A DNA stretch of 64,000 nucleotides from Chryseobacterium sp. ISL-80 (GTDB lineage: Bacteria > Bacillota > Bacilli > Bacillales > Cytobacillaceae). The notes beneath the pieces were generated by a model. That model had not been told where the DNA came from. It saw only the letters and a program-made list of their open reading frames with translations, and did not search any database. Shown here piece by piece: positions 44,063-53,613 of this stretch. The stretch is from contig JAGGQZ010000004.1 of the NCBI GenBank assembly GCA_018613055.1, forward strand, positions 156,210 to 220,209. Direction: 5' to 3'. How positions within the stretch are numbered: the stretch's first letter is position 1; each line of letters begins with the position of its first letter. The translations under genes were made by a program, and so were the position numbers.

Positions 44063-45001
44063 TTAGCTTGAAGATGACAGCTTTTTTAAAATGACATCTG
44101 CCATTGCGTCAATGAATTCCGGCTCTGCATTCGGCATTGGCGGTCTGTAATAGCTGGCCCCGATTTCATCCGTCACGACCTTGCATTCATAATCATTGTC
44201 ATATAGTACTTCAAGATGCTCGGAAACAAACCCGGCTGGCACATAAACAAAAGCTTTATAGCCATGCTCTTCAAACAGCTCTCTTGTCAAATCCTGAACA
44301 TCTGGTCCAAGCCATGGTTCCGGGGTATTGCCGGCGCTTTGCCAGCCTACCGCGTAATTCTTTACACCAGCCTGTTTGGCAATCAAGTCTGCTGTTTCCT
44401 TTAATTGTTCTGGGTATGGATCGCCCATCTGGAGAATTTTCTCTGGAAGGCTATGGGCAGAAACGATCAGGACAGACTTATCCTTCACATCAGCAGGCAT
44501 TTCTGCAAACGTTTTTGCCACACGATCAGACCAGTACTTGATGAATTTCGGTTCATCATACCAGCTTTCCACGGCGACGATCTCAGGTCCGCCCAGCTTG
44601 GCAGCCTCTTCCTTTGCCCGGCCATTATAGGACTTCACACTGAAGGTTGAAAAATGCGGAGCTAGAACGATGCTGACCGCCTCTTCAATTCCGTCTTCAT
44701 TCATTTGCTTCACAGCATCTTCGATAAAAGGCTCAATATGCTTCAATCCAAGATACATTTTGAATTCCACTTCATCCTGGATGCTGTTCAAATGCTGCTC
44801 CAGTTTCTCGCCTTGTTCCACCGTGATTTTCGCAAGCGGAGAAATGCCGCCAATCGCTTCATAACGATTTTGCAGGTCTTCAAGCATTTCCGGTGCCGGC
44901 GGACGTCCGTGGCGGATATGTGTATAGTACCGTTCAATATCTTCTTCTTTATAGGGTGTGCCGTATGCCATCACCAGCAAACCCATCTTTTTCTTCGTCA
45001 T
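44063..45001 (-). CDS. hemH: Coproporphyrin III ferrochelatase HemH (CpfC)
   Basis: A 312-aa soluble ferrochelatase that inserts iron into coproporphyrin III. Active-site His183 in [10 protein letters not shown] and Glu264 in [14 protein letters not shown] fall at the same positions as in the B. subtilis enzyme. N-terminus [21 protein letters not shown] is typical. Start ATG with AGAGGTGC upstream. Second gene of the operon, 90 bp after hemE. Confidence 0.96.
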   Translation of the reverse strand: MTKKKMGLLVMAYGTPYKEEDIERYYTHIRHGRPPAPEMLEDLQNRYEAIGGISPLAKITVEQGEKLEQHLNSIQDEVEFKMYLGLKHIEPFIEDAVKQMNEDGIEEAVSIVLAPHFSTFSVKSYNGRAKEEAAKLGGPEIVAVESWYDEPKFIKYWSDRVAKTFAEMPADVKDKSVLIVSAHSLPEKILQMGDPYPEQLKETADLIAKQAGVKNYAVGWQSAGNTPEPWLGPDVQDLTRELFEEHGYKAFVYVPAGFVSEHLEVLYDNDYECKVVTDEIGASYYRPPMPNAEPEFIDAMADVILKKLSSSS

Positions 45002-45091
45002 GATTGCACCTCTTTTTCCAGTCTCTAAGCTTTTATTCTGCCAAAAATAGTTCTAATTTACCAAATCTAATGCTCTGATGGAGAATAGAAA

Positions 45092-46138
45092 CTATTTGCC
45101 CAGCTTTGAAGCAGAATAATCATGGATAAATGCAGTCAATTTTTTCAGCGTATCAGGGTTCACCGATGGGAAGACACCATGTCCAAGGTTAAAAATGTAT
45201 CCTGGCTGCGCCATTCCCTGATCAAGAATCGCTTTCGCCTTTTCTTCAATTAGGTTCCATGGCGCAAGCAGAATCGCCGGGTCAAGATTTCCCATTACCG
45301 TTTTCTGGATGCCAAGCTCACGAGCTTCGCTTACCTGCAAACGCCAATCAAGGCCTACGACATCAAGTGGAAGGTCATGCCATTCCAGGGCAAGGTGGCT
45401 TGCACCCACACCAAACATAATCAAAGGCACATTCTCGTTTTTCAACTCCGAGAAAATTCTGTTCATGACTGGTTTGATAAATGTACGGTAATCCTGGACA
45501 TTCAATGCGCCAACCCATGAGTCAAAGATCTGGATTGCTTTAGCTCCAGCCTTGACTTGGGATTTGACATAGGTAATCACCATATCGCCAAGCTTGTCCA
45601 TCAGCGCGTACCATGCTTCAGGCTGGGCATACATGAATGCCTTTGTTTTATTATAGTTTTTGGAAGGTCCGCCTTCGATCATATAGCTCGCAAGTGTGAA
45701 CGGCGCTCCGGAAAAACCGATCAATGGAACAGACAGCTGCTCTTGTGTAAGAAGCTTGATTGTATCGAGAACATACGGAATGTCAGACTCAGGATTGATT
45801 GTGCCCAACTTCTCCACATCTGACAGTGATGTTATTGGATTCGAGATTACTGGCCCGATGCCTGATTTGATTTCGACGTCTACGCCCATCGCTGGGAGCG
45901 GAGTCATGATATCTTTATAAAGGATGGCAGCATCAACGCCATACTGTTCTACCGGCAGCCTTGTGACATAGGCGCAAAGTTCAGGCTGATGGGTGATCTC
46001 GAACAGGGAATATTTTTCTTTGATTTCTCTATATTCAGGCTGGGAACGGCCAGCTTGTCTCATATACCATACAGGGACATGGTCCGTTTTTTCCCCTCTA
46101 GCTGCTTTTAAAAAGGTATCATTGATTATCTTGCTCAT
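45092..46138 (-). CDS. hemE: Uroporphyrinogen decarboxylase
   Basis: A 348-aa enzyme converting uroporphyrinogen III to coproporphyrinogen III. Hallmarks: [17 protein letters not shown] near residue 22, [12 protein letters not shown] near 74, [17 protein letters not shown] near 141, and [18 protein letters not shown] near 320. The ATG at 46138 follows AAAGGTGG; 23 upstream in-frame codons are noncoding. First gene of hemEHY, divergent from hmoB across a 287-bp gap. Confidence 0.96.
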   Translation of the reverse strand: MSKIINDTFLKAARGEKTDHVPVWYMRQAGRSQPEYREIKEKYSLFEITHQPELCAYVTRLPVEQYGVDAAILYKDIMTPLPAMGVDVEIKSGIGPVISNPITSLSDVEKLGTINPESDIPYVLDTIKLLTQEQLSVPLIGFSGAPFTLASYMIEGGPSKNYNKTKAFMYAQPEAWYALMDKLGDMVITYVKSQVKAGAKAIQIFDSWVGALNVQDYRTFIKPVMNRIFSELKNENVPLIMFGVGASHLALEWHDLPLDVVGLDWRLQVSEARELGIQKTVMGNLDPAILLAPWNLIEEKAKAILDQGMAQPGYIFNLGHGVFPSVNPDTLKKLTAFIHDYSASKLGK

Positions 46139-46425
46139 TAAGTGTGGTCCACCTTTCAATAATGTCTGTATTCCATTGTAATATAAAAGGATTGAAATAA
46201 AAAACACCTATTTTCCAATGAGAAAACAGACTTCTTCATTTTTATAAAAAAACAAACTATATACACTATATCGTTTTTACGCCCCCATTTCATAGGAAAC
46301 GCTTTAAATTGTCGAAAATTAGACGTTTTTTTGTTTTTAGCTTCTCTAAAAGAGGGAAAATAGATTAAGGTGTGAAATTCATTATAATAGAAGGAAGAAC
46401 TTAATTTTAAAAATGAGGTGAAAAG

Positions 46426-46935
46426 ATGAATCTATTTATTACATCAGGAACAGCTGATTTTCTATTGAAATTAAAAGAAAAACACCAGGGCGAAAACATG
46501 GTCCTTATGAACAACAACGAGTCATCCATCCTTGTCCATGAGACGGAAGGAAAGACCTCATTCAGTTCGCCAAGGAAATATGAAGTGATCGATTCTGCCG
46601 GTACACTCGGCCATAAAGGTTTTGCTGTCTTTAATAATATCCCTGTAACCGATGAGGGAAGGCCGCTTTTTGAGGACCGCTTCCTGAACCGGCCAAGGAT
46701 GATTGAGAACGAGCCAGGATTTGTCGCCATTCGTGTATTGCGGCCATTGAGCTCAAATACCTATATCATCATGACCATCTGGGATAAGGAGAGCTCATTT
46801 GAAAACTGGCAAAAATCCAAGGCCTATGCCCATGCACACAAGAATCGCGGCACAGAGGCAGGAATTGATGGCGCAAAGCCAAATATTTTTGAGAGCGCAT
46901 CGTATGTATCAAAATATTATATTGAAGGCGAATGA
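46426..46935 (+). CDS. hmoB: Heme-degrading monooxygenase HmoB
   Basis: A 169-aa protein with a C-terminal ABM (antibiotic biosynthesis monooxygenase) domain: GFVAIRVLRPLSSNTYIIMTIWDKE near 103-127, then FENWQKSKAYAHAHKN with the candidate heme-ligand histidine. Matches B. subtilis HmoB (YhgC) in length and in lying next to the heme synthesis operon. GAGGTGAAAAG precedes the ATG and a TATAAT box is at about 46397. Releases iron from heme, opposite in direction to the neighbouring operon in both function and transcription. Confidence 0.9.
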   Translation: MNLFITSGTADFLLKLKEKHQGENMVLMNNNESSILVHETEGKTSFSSPRKYEVIDSAGTLGHKGFAVFNNIPVTDEGRPLFEDRFLNRPRMIENEPGFVAIRVLRPLSSNTYIIMTIWDKESSFENWQKSKAYAHAHKNRGTEAGIDGAKPNIFESASYVSKYYIEGE

Positions 46936-46947
46936 TGATCGCCTTTT

Positions 46948-46982
46948 GGCGTCTCCATTTCTGTGATGGATGGCGCTTTTTT
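46948..46982 (+). terminator. Terminator of hmoB
   Basis: Stem GCG-TC-CCAT / ATGG-TG-CGC followed by six U. The gap 46983-47221 after it shows nothing recognisable. Confidence 0.75.
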
Positions 46983-47221
46983 CTGTTCTTGCCCATTATC
47001 GGGTCCTTAAGGTAATGGATAGAGCTATTTGCTGCGTTTGTTTCTTATTCTCGCTTCCATAATGAGTTCTGTTCCAGCCCTTTTCGTGCACCTTTCATAG
47101 TTAACTATAGGCTTTGTTCCTCATCTTGTGGTAACGGGTTCTGTTTTGAATGAGAAAACTTTAATTCAAAACCCGCTCAGCATCATAATTAGTATCGTTT
47201 TTAATAAAAAATAGCAATAGG

Positions 47222-47253
47222 AAAAGCAATGGAATTCATTTCCCATTGCTTTT
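47222..47253 (-). terminator. Terminator of the DUF3995 gene
   Basis: Perfect 11-bp stem AAAAGCAATGG / CCATTGCTTTT, about 90 bp after the stop codon. The U tract is only four long. Confidence 0.6.
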
Positions 47254-47341
47254 ATTGTTGAATTCCGCCATTTGTTCCTAATACATTGAAAATCTATTTA
47301 CCACTTGAGCAGTTCGCTCTCCCATGTAGATTGAGGAAATC

Positions 47342-47767
47342 TCATATAAATGATGCTAGCAAAAAAATGAAACTTAGCCATACACAAAGGGGCGAATAAA
47401 AGGCGGTATCTAGTTTTGCAAATCTAGTATGTTTGATTTTTTTGAAAAAACCTACATATTTCCCTTCACCGATAGCACGTAACAAGAATACAATTCCTCC
47501 AGCTATACAAAACCATTTTGAAAGAGTGGAGGATTGAATGACTGCGAACAAATCGATTTGAACTAATAGAAGGACAAATGCAAAAAAGCATAGTAAGCCG
47601 ATAAAAAGTGTACCAAACATTCTTGGTTGTAAAACTGGTAATTTACTGTCATCTTCAGTTGGAAGAGCCGCATTTACTCCCCAACTTCCGCCAAATGCCC
47701 AAAAAATATGTAGCATACCAATAAATAAAAATATTAGAGACGTTACTCCTATTAAACTCTTTAGCAA
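47342..47767 (-). CDS. DUF3995 membrane protein
   Basis: A 141-aa protein with four hydrophobic segments. The family motif is FIGMLHIFWAFGGSWGVNAALP near residue 14-35 (core GMLHIFWAFGGSWG). Function unknown. I place the start at the TTG 47767 with AAGGAG 7 nt upstream; the frame is open for 56 more codons upstream but those residues look noncoding and lie before the ribosome-binding site. AT-rich relative to neighbours. Confidence 0.75.
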   Translation of the reverse strand: MLKSLIGVTSLIFLFIGMLHIFWAFGGSWGVNAALPTEDDSKLPVLQPRMFGTLFIGLLCFFAFVLLLVQIDLFAVIQSSTLSKWFCIAGGIVFLLRAIGEGKYVGFFKKIKHTRFAKLDTAFYSPLCVWLSFIFLLASFI

Positions 47768-48026
47768 TTTATCACTCCTTCTGTTTTCATCGTCCTCCGT
47801 CATAACATCAGTATACTGATTTCCCCAGAACCTTAGCACTTTTTTCATAAGTTGTCTGCTGGTCAGCAGACTCTTGCTAAATGACTCGTTAAAATCATTA
47901 AAACCCTTATATAGCACCAAATAAATGAAGCCCAAATCATATGAGAATTGGCCTTCAAAATGATTCGTTATTGTACTTCTTATACTTCATTACCGAACCT
48001 GTTAATCTTGTGGCACCCTCCCCTCC

Positions 48027-48668
48027 TTAGGACATCTTGATCAATCCGTTCCGGTTTGCATAAACAGCAGCCTGGGTCCTGTCTGTTAAACCTAATTTTC
48101 CGAGTATGTTTGAAACATGTGTTTTTACTGTTTTCACACCAATGAATAATTCTTCGCTGATTTGCTGGTTTGTCATGCCTTCCCCTATACATTTCAGGAC
48201 ATCCAGTTCACGTTCTGTCAGCTCATCATGGGGCTTGCGCTCTTGCGGTCTCAGTTTTCTCATCATTTTATTGGCTACCTTTGGTTCAATCACCGTTTCT
48301 CCTCTGGCGGCTTTTTCAATTGCCGCAATGACTTCTGCGGCCGTCGCTGTTTTTAGCATATAACTGAATGCCCCTGCTTCAATTGCCGGAAAAACCTGAT
48401 CGTCATCGTAAAAGCTTGTAATGATGATGATTTTACATTCTGGATAAAAGCTTAATATCTCCCTCGTTGCGTCAATCCCCGTGCCATTTTCCATTAAAAG
48501 ATCCATCAGCACCACATCAGGCTTTATATCTTTCACAAGTGCAACAGCCTTTACTCCACTGTCCGCCTCTCCTGCAATTTCGATGCCCGGTTCAGTCTCC
48601 AAATAGGAAATAATGCCTCTACGGACCATTTCATGATCATCAACGACAACCACTCTGATTTTCCCCAT
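48027..48668 (-). CDS. liaR: LiaR/VraR-type response regulator
   Basis: A 213-aa NarL-family regulator of the cell-envelope stress system LiaFSR. Receiver with acidic pair Asp10/Asp11, phosphorylated Asp56 in PDVVLMDLL, and Lys near 106 in YMLKTATA; C-terminal LuxR HTH LTERELDVLKCIGEGMTNQQ followed by GVKTVKTHVSNILGKLGL. The start overlaps the liaS stop by one base (TAATG). Third gene of liaF-liaS-liaR. Confidence 0.93.
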   Translation of the reverse strand: MGKIRVVVVDDHEMVRRGIISYLETEPGIEIAGEADSGVKAVALVKDIKPDVVLMDLLMENGTGIDATREILSFYPECKIIIITSFYDDDQVFPAIEAGAFSYMLKTATAAEVIAAIEKAARGETVIEPKVANKMMRKLRPQERKPHDELTERELDVLKCIGEGMTNQQISEELFIGVKTVKTHVSNILGKLGLTDRTQAAVYANRNGLIKMS

Positions 48669-49702
48669 TATTCTTCCCTCCTCATAGCGGGTATCCTGAT
48701 TTCTATATATGTACCTTCATTTTCTTTTGATCGGATATTATAAGTACCGCCAATTTGTTCGCAACGCTCCCGCATTGTCTTCAAGCCGTAAGATGCCATC
48801 TTTTCCTCATGTATATCGAACCCTTTTCCATCATCGCCAATATATAGATGGATCGTTTGATTCTCTTCTGCAAGCAATATTTTCACTTTTGCTGCATCGG
48901 CATGTCTCAGGATGTTGGACAGCGCTTCCTGGACGATCCGGAAAATATGCTCTTCTGCTGCCGGCGAAATGTTTTCGATTTCATCGATGCTCGCCTCAAA
49001 TGCAAGGTTTGTCTTTTGCTTCAATTCCTGAATAAGTTTAACGATTCCTTCGCAAAGACTCTCCCCACTTAATTGGACTGGCCTCAGATGCAGAAGGAGC
49101 GCCCGCATTTCACCTTGAGCCTTGCCCGCTATCTCGGAAATCTGCTCCAGTTGTTTCCTGGCTTTTTCCGGTTCCTGATCAAACCAACGGAGTGATGCAG
49201 ATGACATCATGCTTAAGGCAAACAGCTGCTGGCTGACTACATCATGCAAATCCCTCGCCAGCCGCTGCCTTTCCTCCATGATTGCTGCTGACTTGGCTGT
49301 CCTGGATAGTTCCGTTTTTTCCTCTGCCAGCTTTTGCAGCGAGTGGACCTGTTCCTGCAGGTATTCTGACAGATGATTCAGCTCTTCCGAAATCAGGCCG
49401 ATTTCATCTTTTTCATCGGTAATGATTCTTTCAGTGAATTTCCCTCTGCGCAAGGTAGCGATCAATAACAAGATGTCGCTAAGACGCCCTTTGATTGTGT
49501 AGCTCCCCCGCAGGCTGAAATAGAACCCCACTGCTGACATTATGACAAAGCTGTACAGCCAAAACCAAAAGGTCATCGAAGTAGAGAGACCGCTGTCAGG
49601 CACCATGAATAAGAAAATTTGCAGGCCAATGAAGAGAATGAGAGAAGTGATGAACGCCATCATCAAGAAAGTCTGGATAAACCATAATCGGATACTTGTC
49701 AT
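48668..49702 (-). CDS. liaS: LiaS/VraS-type sensor histidine kinase
   Basis: A 344-aa membrane kinase. Two N-terminal membrane segments with a very short extracytoplasmic loop (intramembrane-sensing type), a HAMP-like stretch, the HisKA_3 box MEERQRLARDLHDVVSQQLF with the phosphorylated His near residue 153, and an ATPase domain (NILRHADAAKVKI, GDDGKGFD, YGLKTMRERCEQIGG). The ATG at 49702 is preferred for GTGAGG upstream; a GTG three codons earlier forms part of that site. Confidence 0.92.
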   Translation of the reverse strand: MTSIRLWFIQTFLMMAFITSLILFIGLQIFLFMVPDSGLSTSMTFWFWLYSFVIMSAVGFYFSLRGSYTIKGRLSDILLLIATLRRGKFTERIITDEKDEIGLISEELNHLSEYLQEQVHSLQKLAEEKTELSRTAKSAAIMEERQRLARDLHDVVSQQLFALSMMSSASLRWFDQEPEKARKQLEQISEIAGKAQGEMRALLLHLRPVQLSGESLCEGIVKLIQELKQKTNLAFEASIDEIENISPAAEEHIFRIVQEALSNILRHADAAKVKILLAEENQTIHLYIGDDGKGFDIHEEKMASYGLKTMRERCEQIGGTYNIRSKENEGTYIEIRIPAMRREE

Positions 49703-49712
49703 TTTCCTCACC

Positions 49713-50486
49713 CTACACCCGATCGATTCTGACAGAACCGATCTTCAATTCAATGGTGATGTTCAATTTCCTGACGGCTTCATCATAATCATCTGACTTA
49801 TAAGCTATCACATGTTTGATTTGTTCCTGAGCATAGTCGAAAAGCTTTACTTCACCGACGCCAACCACTGCATTGACCTTTACCGGAACCCCCTCTGGAA
49901 CGAGCATTTTCACTTCCCCCACCCAGCCTTTCACCCTGATCGGTGTTTCTTTGTCAGGTATGAAACCTTTGCTGAAATCAATAAAGTATTCACCGACCAT
50001 ATTGTAGAGATCCATTGGTCCAACTGCCCAGTTCGGCTCTTTGAATGTGACTTTGCCAATTGATGCTCCCCGGATTTTCTTTGTGGAATTCCCTTCGGTT
50101 TCTGGAAAATCCCCAAGCTGTTTAGCTGATGGCAGTTCCGTTTGGTAGATGACCTTAAACTTCCGTTTCCCAGTTAACATGCTTACACCAAAATAAATCA
50201 GGAACAGCGGCCAGAGTTTCCACACATCGAGGAATTTGAAGCTGATCATATCAAGACGGTCCATGACCAAAAGCGATGAAAAAACAACAATGAACAATCC
50301 CCAGCCTAACTTCTTTTGCAGAAGAGCCACCAGTCCATATACCAATAGCAAAAAAGGATACGAGACGACAAATAGTTCTTTTATTTCCAAGGAAATGACA
50401 CCTAAATTGACGAGCAAAAGGATGATTCCCACTCCTGCCAGCCCAACAGCCATTGCTATTTGATTCACCGATCGAGTCCGCAACAC
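49713..50486 (-). CDS. liaF: LiaF-type membrane inhibitor of LiaS
   Basis: A 257-aa protein with four N-terminal hydrophobic segments and a C-terminal beta-rich DUF2154 domain (GASIGKVTFKEPNWAVGPMD, then IRVKGWVGEVKMLVPEGVPV). LiaF keeps LiaS inactive without stress. Start TTG with AAGGGGAAAG. The operon lacks liaIHG targets upstream, unlike B. subtilis, so its output genes must be elsewhere. Confidence 0.92.
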   Translation of the reverse strand: MLRTRSVNQIAMAVGLAGVGIILLLVNLGVISLEIKELFVVSYPFLLLVYGLVALLQKKLGWGLFIVVFSSLLVMDRLDMISFKFLDVWKLWPLFLIYFGVSMLTGKRKFKVIYQTELPSAKQLGDFPETEGNSTKKIRGASIGKVTFKEPNWAVGPMDLYNMVGEYFIDFSKGFIPDKETPIRVKGWVGEVKMLVPEGVPVKVNAVVGVGEVKLFDYAQEQIKHVIAYKSDDYDEAVRKLNITIELKIGSVRIDRV

Positions 50487-50627
50487 TTTCCCCTTCTTTC
50501 TTGCTTTCCTACTCTTTTATTCTTTTTCATTCGAAAGAATCCCTTTAATTCACTAGTAAACTTTCTTGCTATTACTATTTTAAGAAAGTGCACAGCTTAT
50601 TCCTCCCCTCCAGAGAAGTTTTCTGCC

Positions 50628-50643
50628 TCCGTCCCGGGACTGA
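50628..50643. promoter_or_regulatory. Near-perfect palindrome upstream of liaF, candidate LiaR site
   Basis: TCCGTCCCGGGACTGA, a 16-bp palindrome with one mismatch pair, about 145 bp before liaF in the gap shared with yhfA. Assignment to LiaR rests on position and on GTCC/GGAC half-sites. Confidence 0.4.
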
Positions 50644-50768
50644 TATTTTTTTTACAGATCCTGCTCACACCTTTCTGCTTCCAACATATTCTGTAGTACT
50701 TAATTAGGTAATTTGCCTATTCAGCATAGGCAGATAACAGTACGTCACTCAGAAGGGAGCAATCTTTT

Positions 50769-52160
50769 ATGATTATAGAATTAACGGCACTTCATTGGAT
50801 TTATGTATTATTCATCTTTCTGATCATCGGGTTCATGGTCATGAAAAGAGATACAACGCTTGTATCGATCCTCGGAATCTTTTTATTGGCCATCGTCGCG
50901 ACTGGCTCTTTGAGCGGCTCGGTCAGCAGTGTATTCAATAGTTTCATATATGCCATTACCGAGCTTTTGCCTACGATTCTCGTGATCTCCATCATTGTGG
51001 CGATGAGCAGGACGCTTACCGTGACGGGGATTAACGATGCGATGATCTCCCCATTCGCCAGGTTGATTAAAACACCAGCACTGGCCTATTGGACGATCGG
51101 GATTGTCATGATGTGCATTTCCTGGTTTTTCTGGCCTTCTCCGGCAGTAGCCTTGATGGGAGCAGTCCTATTACCGGTCGCGGTAAGAGTCGGCCTTCCT
51201 GCCCTTGGTGTGGCGGTCGCTATGAACCTCTTTGGACACGGAATCGCCCTATCCGGTGATTTTGTCATCCAGGCTGCTCCAAAGCTGACAGCCGATGCTG
51301 CCGGGATACCTGTCAGTTCGGTCGTTCAGGCTAGTATCCCACTGGTCATTGTGATGGGGGTTGTCACCACGGTGACCGCTTTCTATCTGTTAAAAAGAGA
51401 CATGAAAAGCGGCAAATTAGTAAGTAGCGGTTACGTTGATGTTGAATTAAAACAAACAAGTGATCCAACCTTGCTGACAGATGGTGCAAAGAAGTTCTTT
51501 GCTCTCCTGATACCGGTATTGTTCGCTGCGGATGTTGCCGCAATGTCCATCCTTAACCTCCAGGGCGGGGATGCGACTGCGCTTGTTGGCGGAACCTCGA
51601 TTTTCATCCTGCTTCTAATTTCTCTTGCAGCACACAAGAACAAAGGTCTTGAAAAAACGACCAGCTACCTCATAGAAGGCTTCCAGTTTGGATTCAAGGT
51701 TTTTGGGGCTGTCATCCCGATTGCCGCCTTCTTCTATCTCGGCGACTCAGGCTTCATGAAAATCATCGGTGAGTTCCTCCCAGAGACGTCCCAGGGAATT
51801 GTCAATGACCTGGGGGTGGCGCTGGCCTCAGTCGTACCTCTAAACGCGGAAGTAGGAGCCGTAACACTTACAGCAGTGGGAGCGATCACCGGGCTGGACG
51901 GATCAGGATTTTCCGGAATCTCCCTGGCTGGATCGGTCGCTGCAATATTCTCGACTGCCATAGGCGCTGGGGCAGCAACCCTTACCGCACTCGGACAGAT
52001 TGCCGCAATTTGGGTCGGCGGCGGCACCCTCGTTCCATGGGCACTTATTCCGGCAGCCGCAATTTGCGGTGTGGACCCATTCGAACTGGCAAGGCGCAAC
52101 CTCCTGCCGGTCACTATCGGACTGGTCGTAACCACAATAGTAGCAATGTTCCTGATATAG
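50769..52160 (+). CDS. yhfA: YhfA-like permease (GntP/ion-transporter type)
   Basis: A 463-aa membrane protein with 11-12 hydrophobic segments and short loops, resembling B. subtilis YhfA and the DcuC/GntP-like ion transporter superfamily. The repeated re-entrant-like motifs are SWFFWPSPAVALMGAVLLP near residue 118 and LNAEVGAVTLTAVGAITGLDG near 360 (in parts). AAGGGAG lies 9 nt before the ATG. Substrate unknown; the M20 amidohydrolase gene downstream suggests import of an acylated amino acid or peptide. Confidence 0.85.
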   Translation: MIIELTALHWIYVLFIFLIIGFMVMKRDTTLVSILGIFLLAIVATGSLSGSVSSVFNSFIYAITELLPTILVISIIVAMSRTLTVTGINDAMISPFARLIKTPALAYWTIGIVMMCISWFFWPSPAVALMGAVLLPVAVRVGLPALGVAVAMNLFGHGIALSGDFVIQAAPKLTADAAGIPVSSVVQASIPLVIVMGVVTTVTAFYLLKRDMKSGKLVSSGYVDVELKQTSDPTLLTDGAKKFFALLIPVLFAADVAAMSILNLQGGDATALVGGTSIFILLLISLAAHKNKGLEKTTSYLIEGFQFGFKVFGAVIPIAAFFYLGDSGFMKIIGEFLPETSQGIVNDLGVALASVVPLNAEVGAVTLTAVGAITGLDGSGFSGISLAGSVAAIFSTAIGAGAATLTALGQIAAIWVGGGTLVPWALIPAAAICGVDPFELARRNLLPVTIGLVVTTIVAMFLI

Positions 52161-52202
52161 CTTTAAAATACTGGCTGCCACTCAATGGCACCGTTTATAT
52201 AT

Positions 52203-52229
52203 GAAGCTCCTTATCTGGGAGCTTCTTTT
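52203..52229 (+). terminator. Terminator of yhfA
   Basis: Stem GAAGCTCC / GGAGCTTC with UUUU. Confidence 0.75.
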
Positions 52230-52314
52230 GCTGTTATTCTTGAATGTTTTTATTGTCTAATCATGTTATAATTATTTAAATTATCAAACTATTATACATA
52301 AGGAGATGAAGCAA

Positions 52315-53517
52315 TTGCAGGATCAGCTTTTTAGAAAAATAGAAAACCTTTATCCGGAAATGGTGGAAATCCGCCGCTTTATGCACCAACATCCAGAATT
52401 GTCTTTCCAGGAAGAGAACACGGCGAGGTATATCGCAGCCTTTTATGAGAAAATGGGGGTTGAGGTACGCACCAACGTAGGCGGCAACGGGGTTGTCGCA
52501 AAAATATATGGAGCCAAACCAGGCAAAACAGTTGCACTTAGAGCCGATTTTGATGCCCTTCCGATCCAGGATGAAAAGGATGTCCCATACAAATCCCTCG
52601 TTCCGGGCGTCATGCATGCATGCGGACATGATGGCCATACAGCGACATTGCTCGTCCTTGCAAAAGTATTGTATGAAGCAAGGGAAAATCTTCAAGGAAC
52701 TTATGTGATGATTCACCAGCACGCTGAGGAGTATGCACCAGGCGGAGCCATTTCTATGATTGAAGACGGCTGCCTTGAAGGTGTTGACGTCATTTTTGGC
52801 ACCCACCTGTGGGCCACTGAAACGACGGGTACTGTCCAATATCGCATCGGACCGATCATGGCAGCAGCCGACCGCTTTGAGATCTCCATCCAGGGTAAAG
52901 GCGGACATGGTGCCCAGCCGCATAAAACAAAGGATGCCATTGTTGCCGGAGCACAGCTTGTTTCTAACCTGCAGCAAATCGTCAGCAGACGTGTTGATCC
53001 CGTCGATTCTGCCGTTGTAACTGTAGGCTCGTTTGTGGCAGAAAATGCTTTCAACGTCATCGCCGATAAAGCCAGGCTGATTGGTACAGTGAGAACATTC
53101 AATGAAAACACCCGCGATTTTATCGCAGCCGAAATCGAAAAAGTTGTCCAAGGAACATGTCTGTCAACCGACTGCACCTATGACTATTTGTATGATAAGG
53201 GCTATCCAGCGGTAGTGAATCATGCAGCAGAAACCGAGTTCCTGATTGATTGTGCTTCAAAGGTGCCGGAAGTGACCAAAATTGAAGAAAGCGACCTGCA
53301 AATGGGTGGCGAGGACTTTGCCTACTATCTCCAGCATGTGAAAGGTACGTTCTTTTTCACAGGAGCAAAACCGGAAAGTGCAGAATCCTATCCACACCAC
53401 CATCCAAGATTCGATATTGATGAAAAAGCAATGCTCATCGCCGCAAAAACGCTTTGTGCAGCCGCATTGAACTATCAGACGAAAGAACAGCATCACCATC
53501 AAGAAACATTAGCGTAA
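52315..53517 (+). CDS. yhaA: M20-family amidohydrolase (YhaA-like)
   Basis: A 400-aa dimetal amidohydrolase of the aminoacylase/IAA-amino-acid hydrolase type. Metal ligands seen in HACGHDGHTATLL near residue 102, HQHAEEYAPGGA near 138, FGTHLW, and a C-terminal His in YPHHHPRFDIDE; the dimerisation domain includes GKGGHGAQPHKTKDA near 195. The TTG at 52315 is 9 nt after AAGGAG; the ATG at 52306 directly abuts that site and is less likely. A TATAAT box is at 52266. It would remove an acyl group from an N-acyl amino acid. Confidence 0.9.
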   Translation: MQDQLFRKIENLYPEMVEIRRFMHQHPELSFQEENTARYIAAFYEKMGVEVRTNVGGNGVVAKIYGAKPGKTVALRADFDALPIQDEKDVPYKSLVPGVMHACGHDGHTATLLVLAKVLYEARENLQGTYVMIHQHAEEYAPGGAISMIEDGCLEGVDVIFGTHLWATETTGTVQYRIGPIMAAADRFEISIQGKGGHGAQPHKTKDAIVAGAQLVSNLQQIVSRRVDPVDSAVVTVGSFVAENAFNVIADKARLIGTVRTFNENTRDFIAAEIEKVVQGTCLSTDCTYDYLYDKGYPAVVNHAAETEFLIDCASKVPEVTKIEESDLQMGGEDFAYYLQHVKGTFFFTGAKPESAESYPHHHPRFDIDEKAMLIAAKTLCAAALNYQTKEQHHHQETLA

Positions 53518-53539
53518 AAAAGAAAACTTACTCATTCAG

Positions 53540-53578
53540 ACTGCAGACAAATCGCTTGTCTGCAGTTTATTATTTTTT
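53540..53578 (+). terminator. Terminator of yhaA
   Basis: Perfect 11-bp stem ACTGCAGACAA / TTGTCTGCAGT followed by a T-rich tract. Confidence 0.85.
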
Positions 53579-53613
53579 ACGAAATGACAAATCACCCCGT
53601 TTCACTCAGTCCC

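Noticed and set aside
46139..46425. Fur or heme-responsive operator between hemE and hmoB
   Set aside because: No palindrome matching the Fur consensus was seen; only a TATAAT box before hmoB.
47768..47935. N-terminal extension of the DUF3995 protein
   Set aside because: The frame is open but lies upstream of a good ribosome-binding site before the TTG at 47767, and the extension does not look like the family.
52276..53151. 291-aa open frame opposite yhaA
   Set aside because: Antisense shadow of a well-conserved amidohydrolase; no ribosome-binding site and no recognisable protein features.
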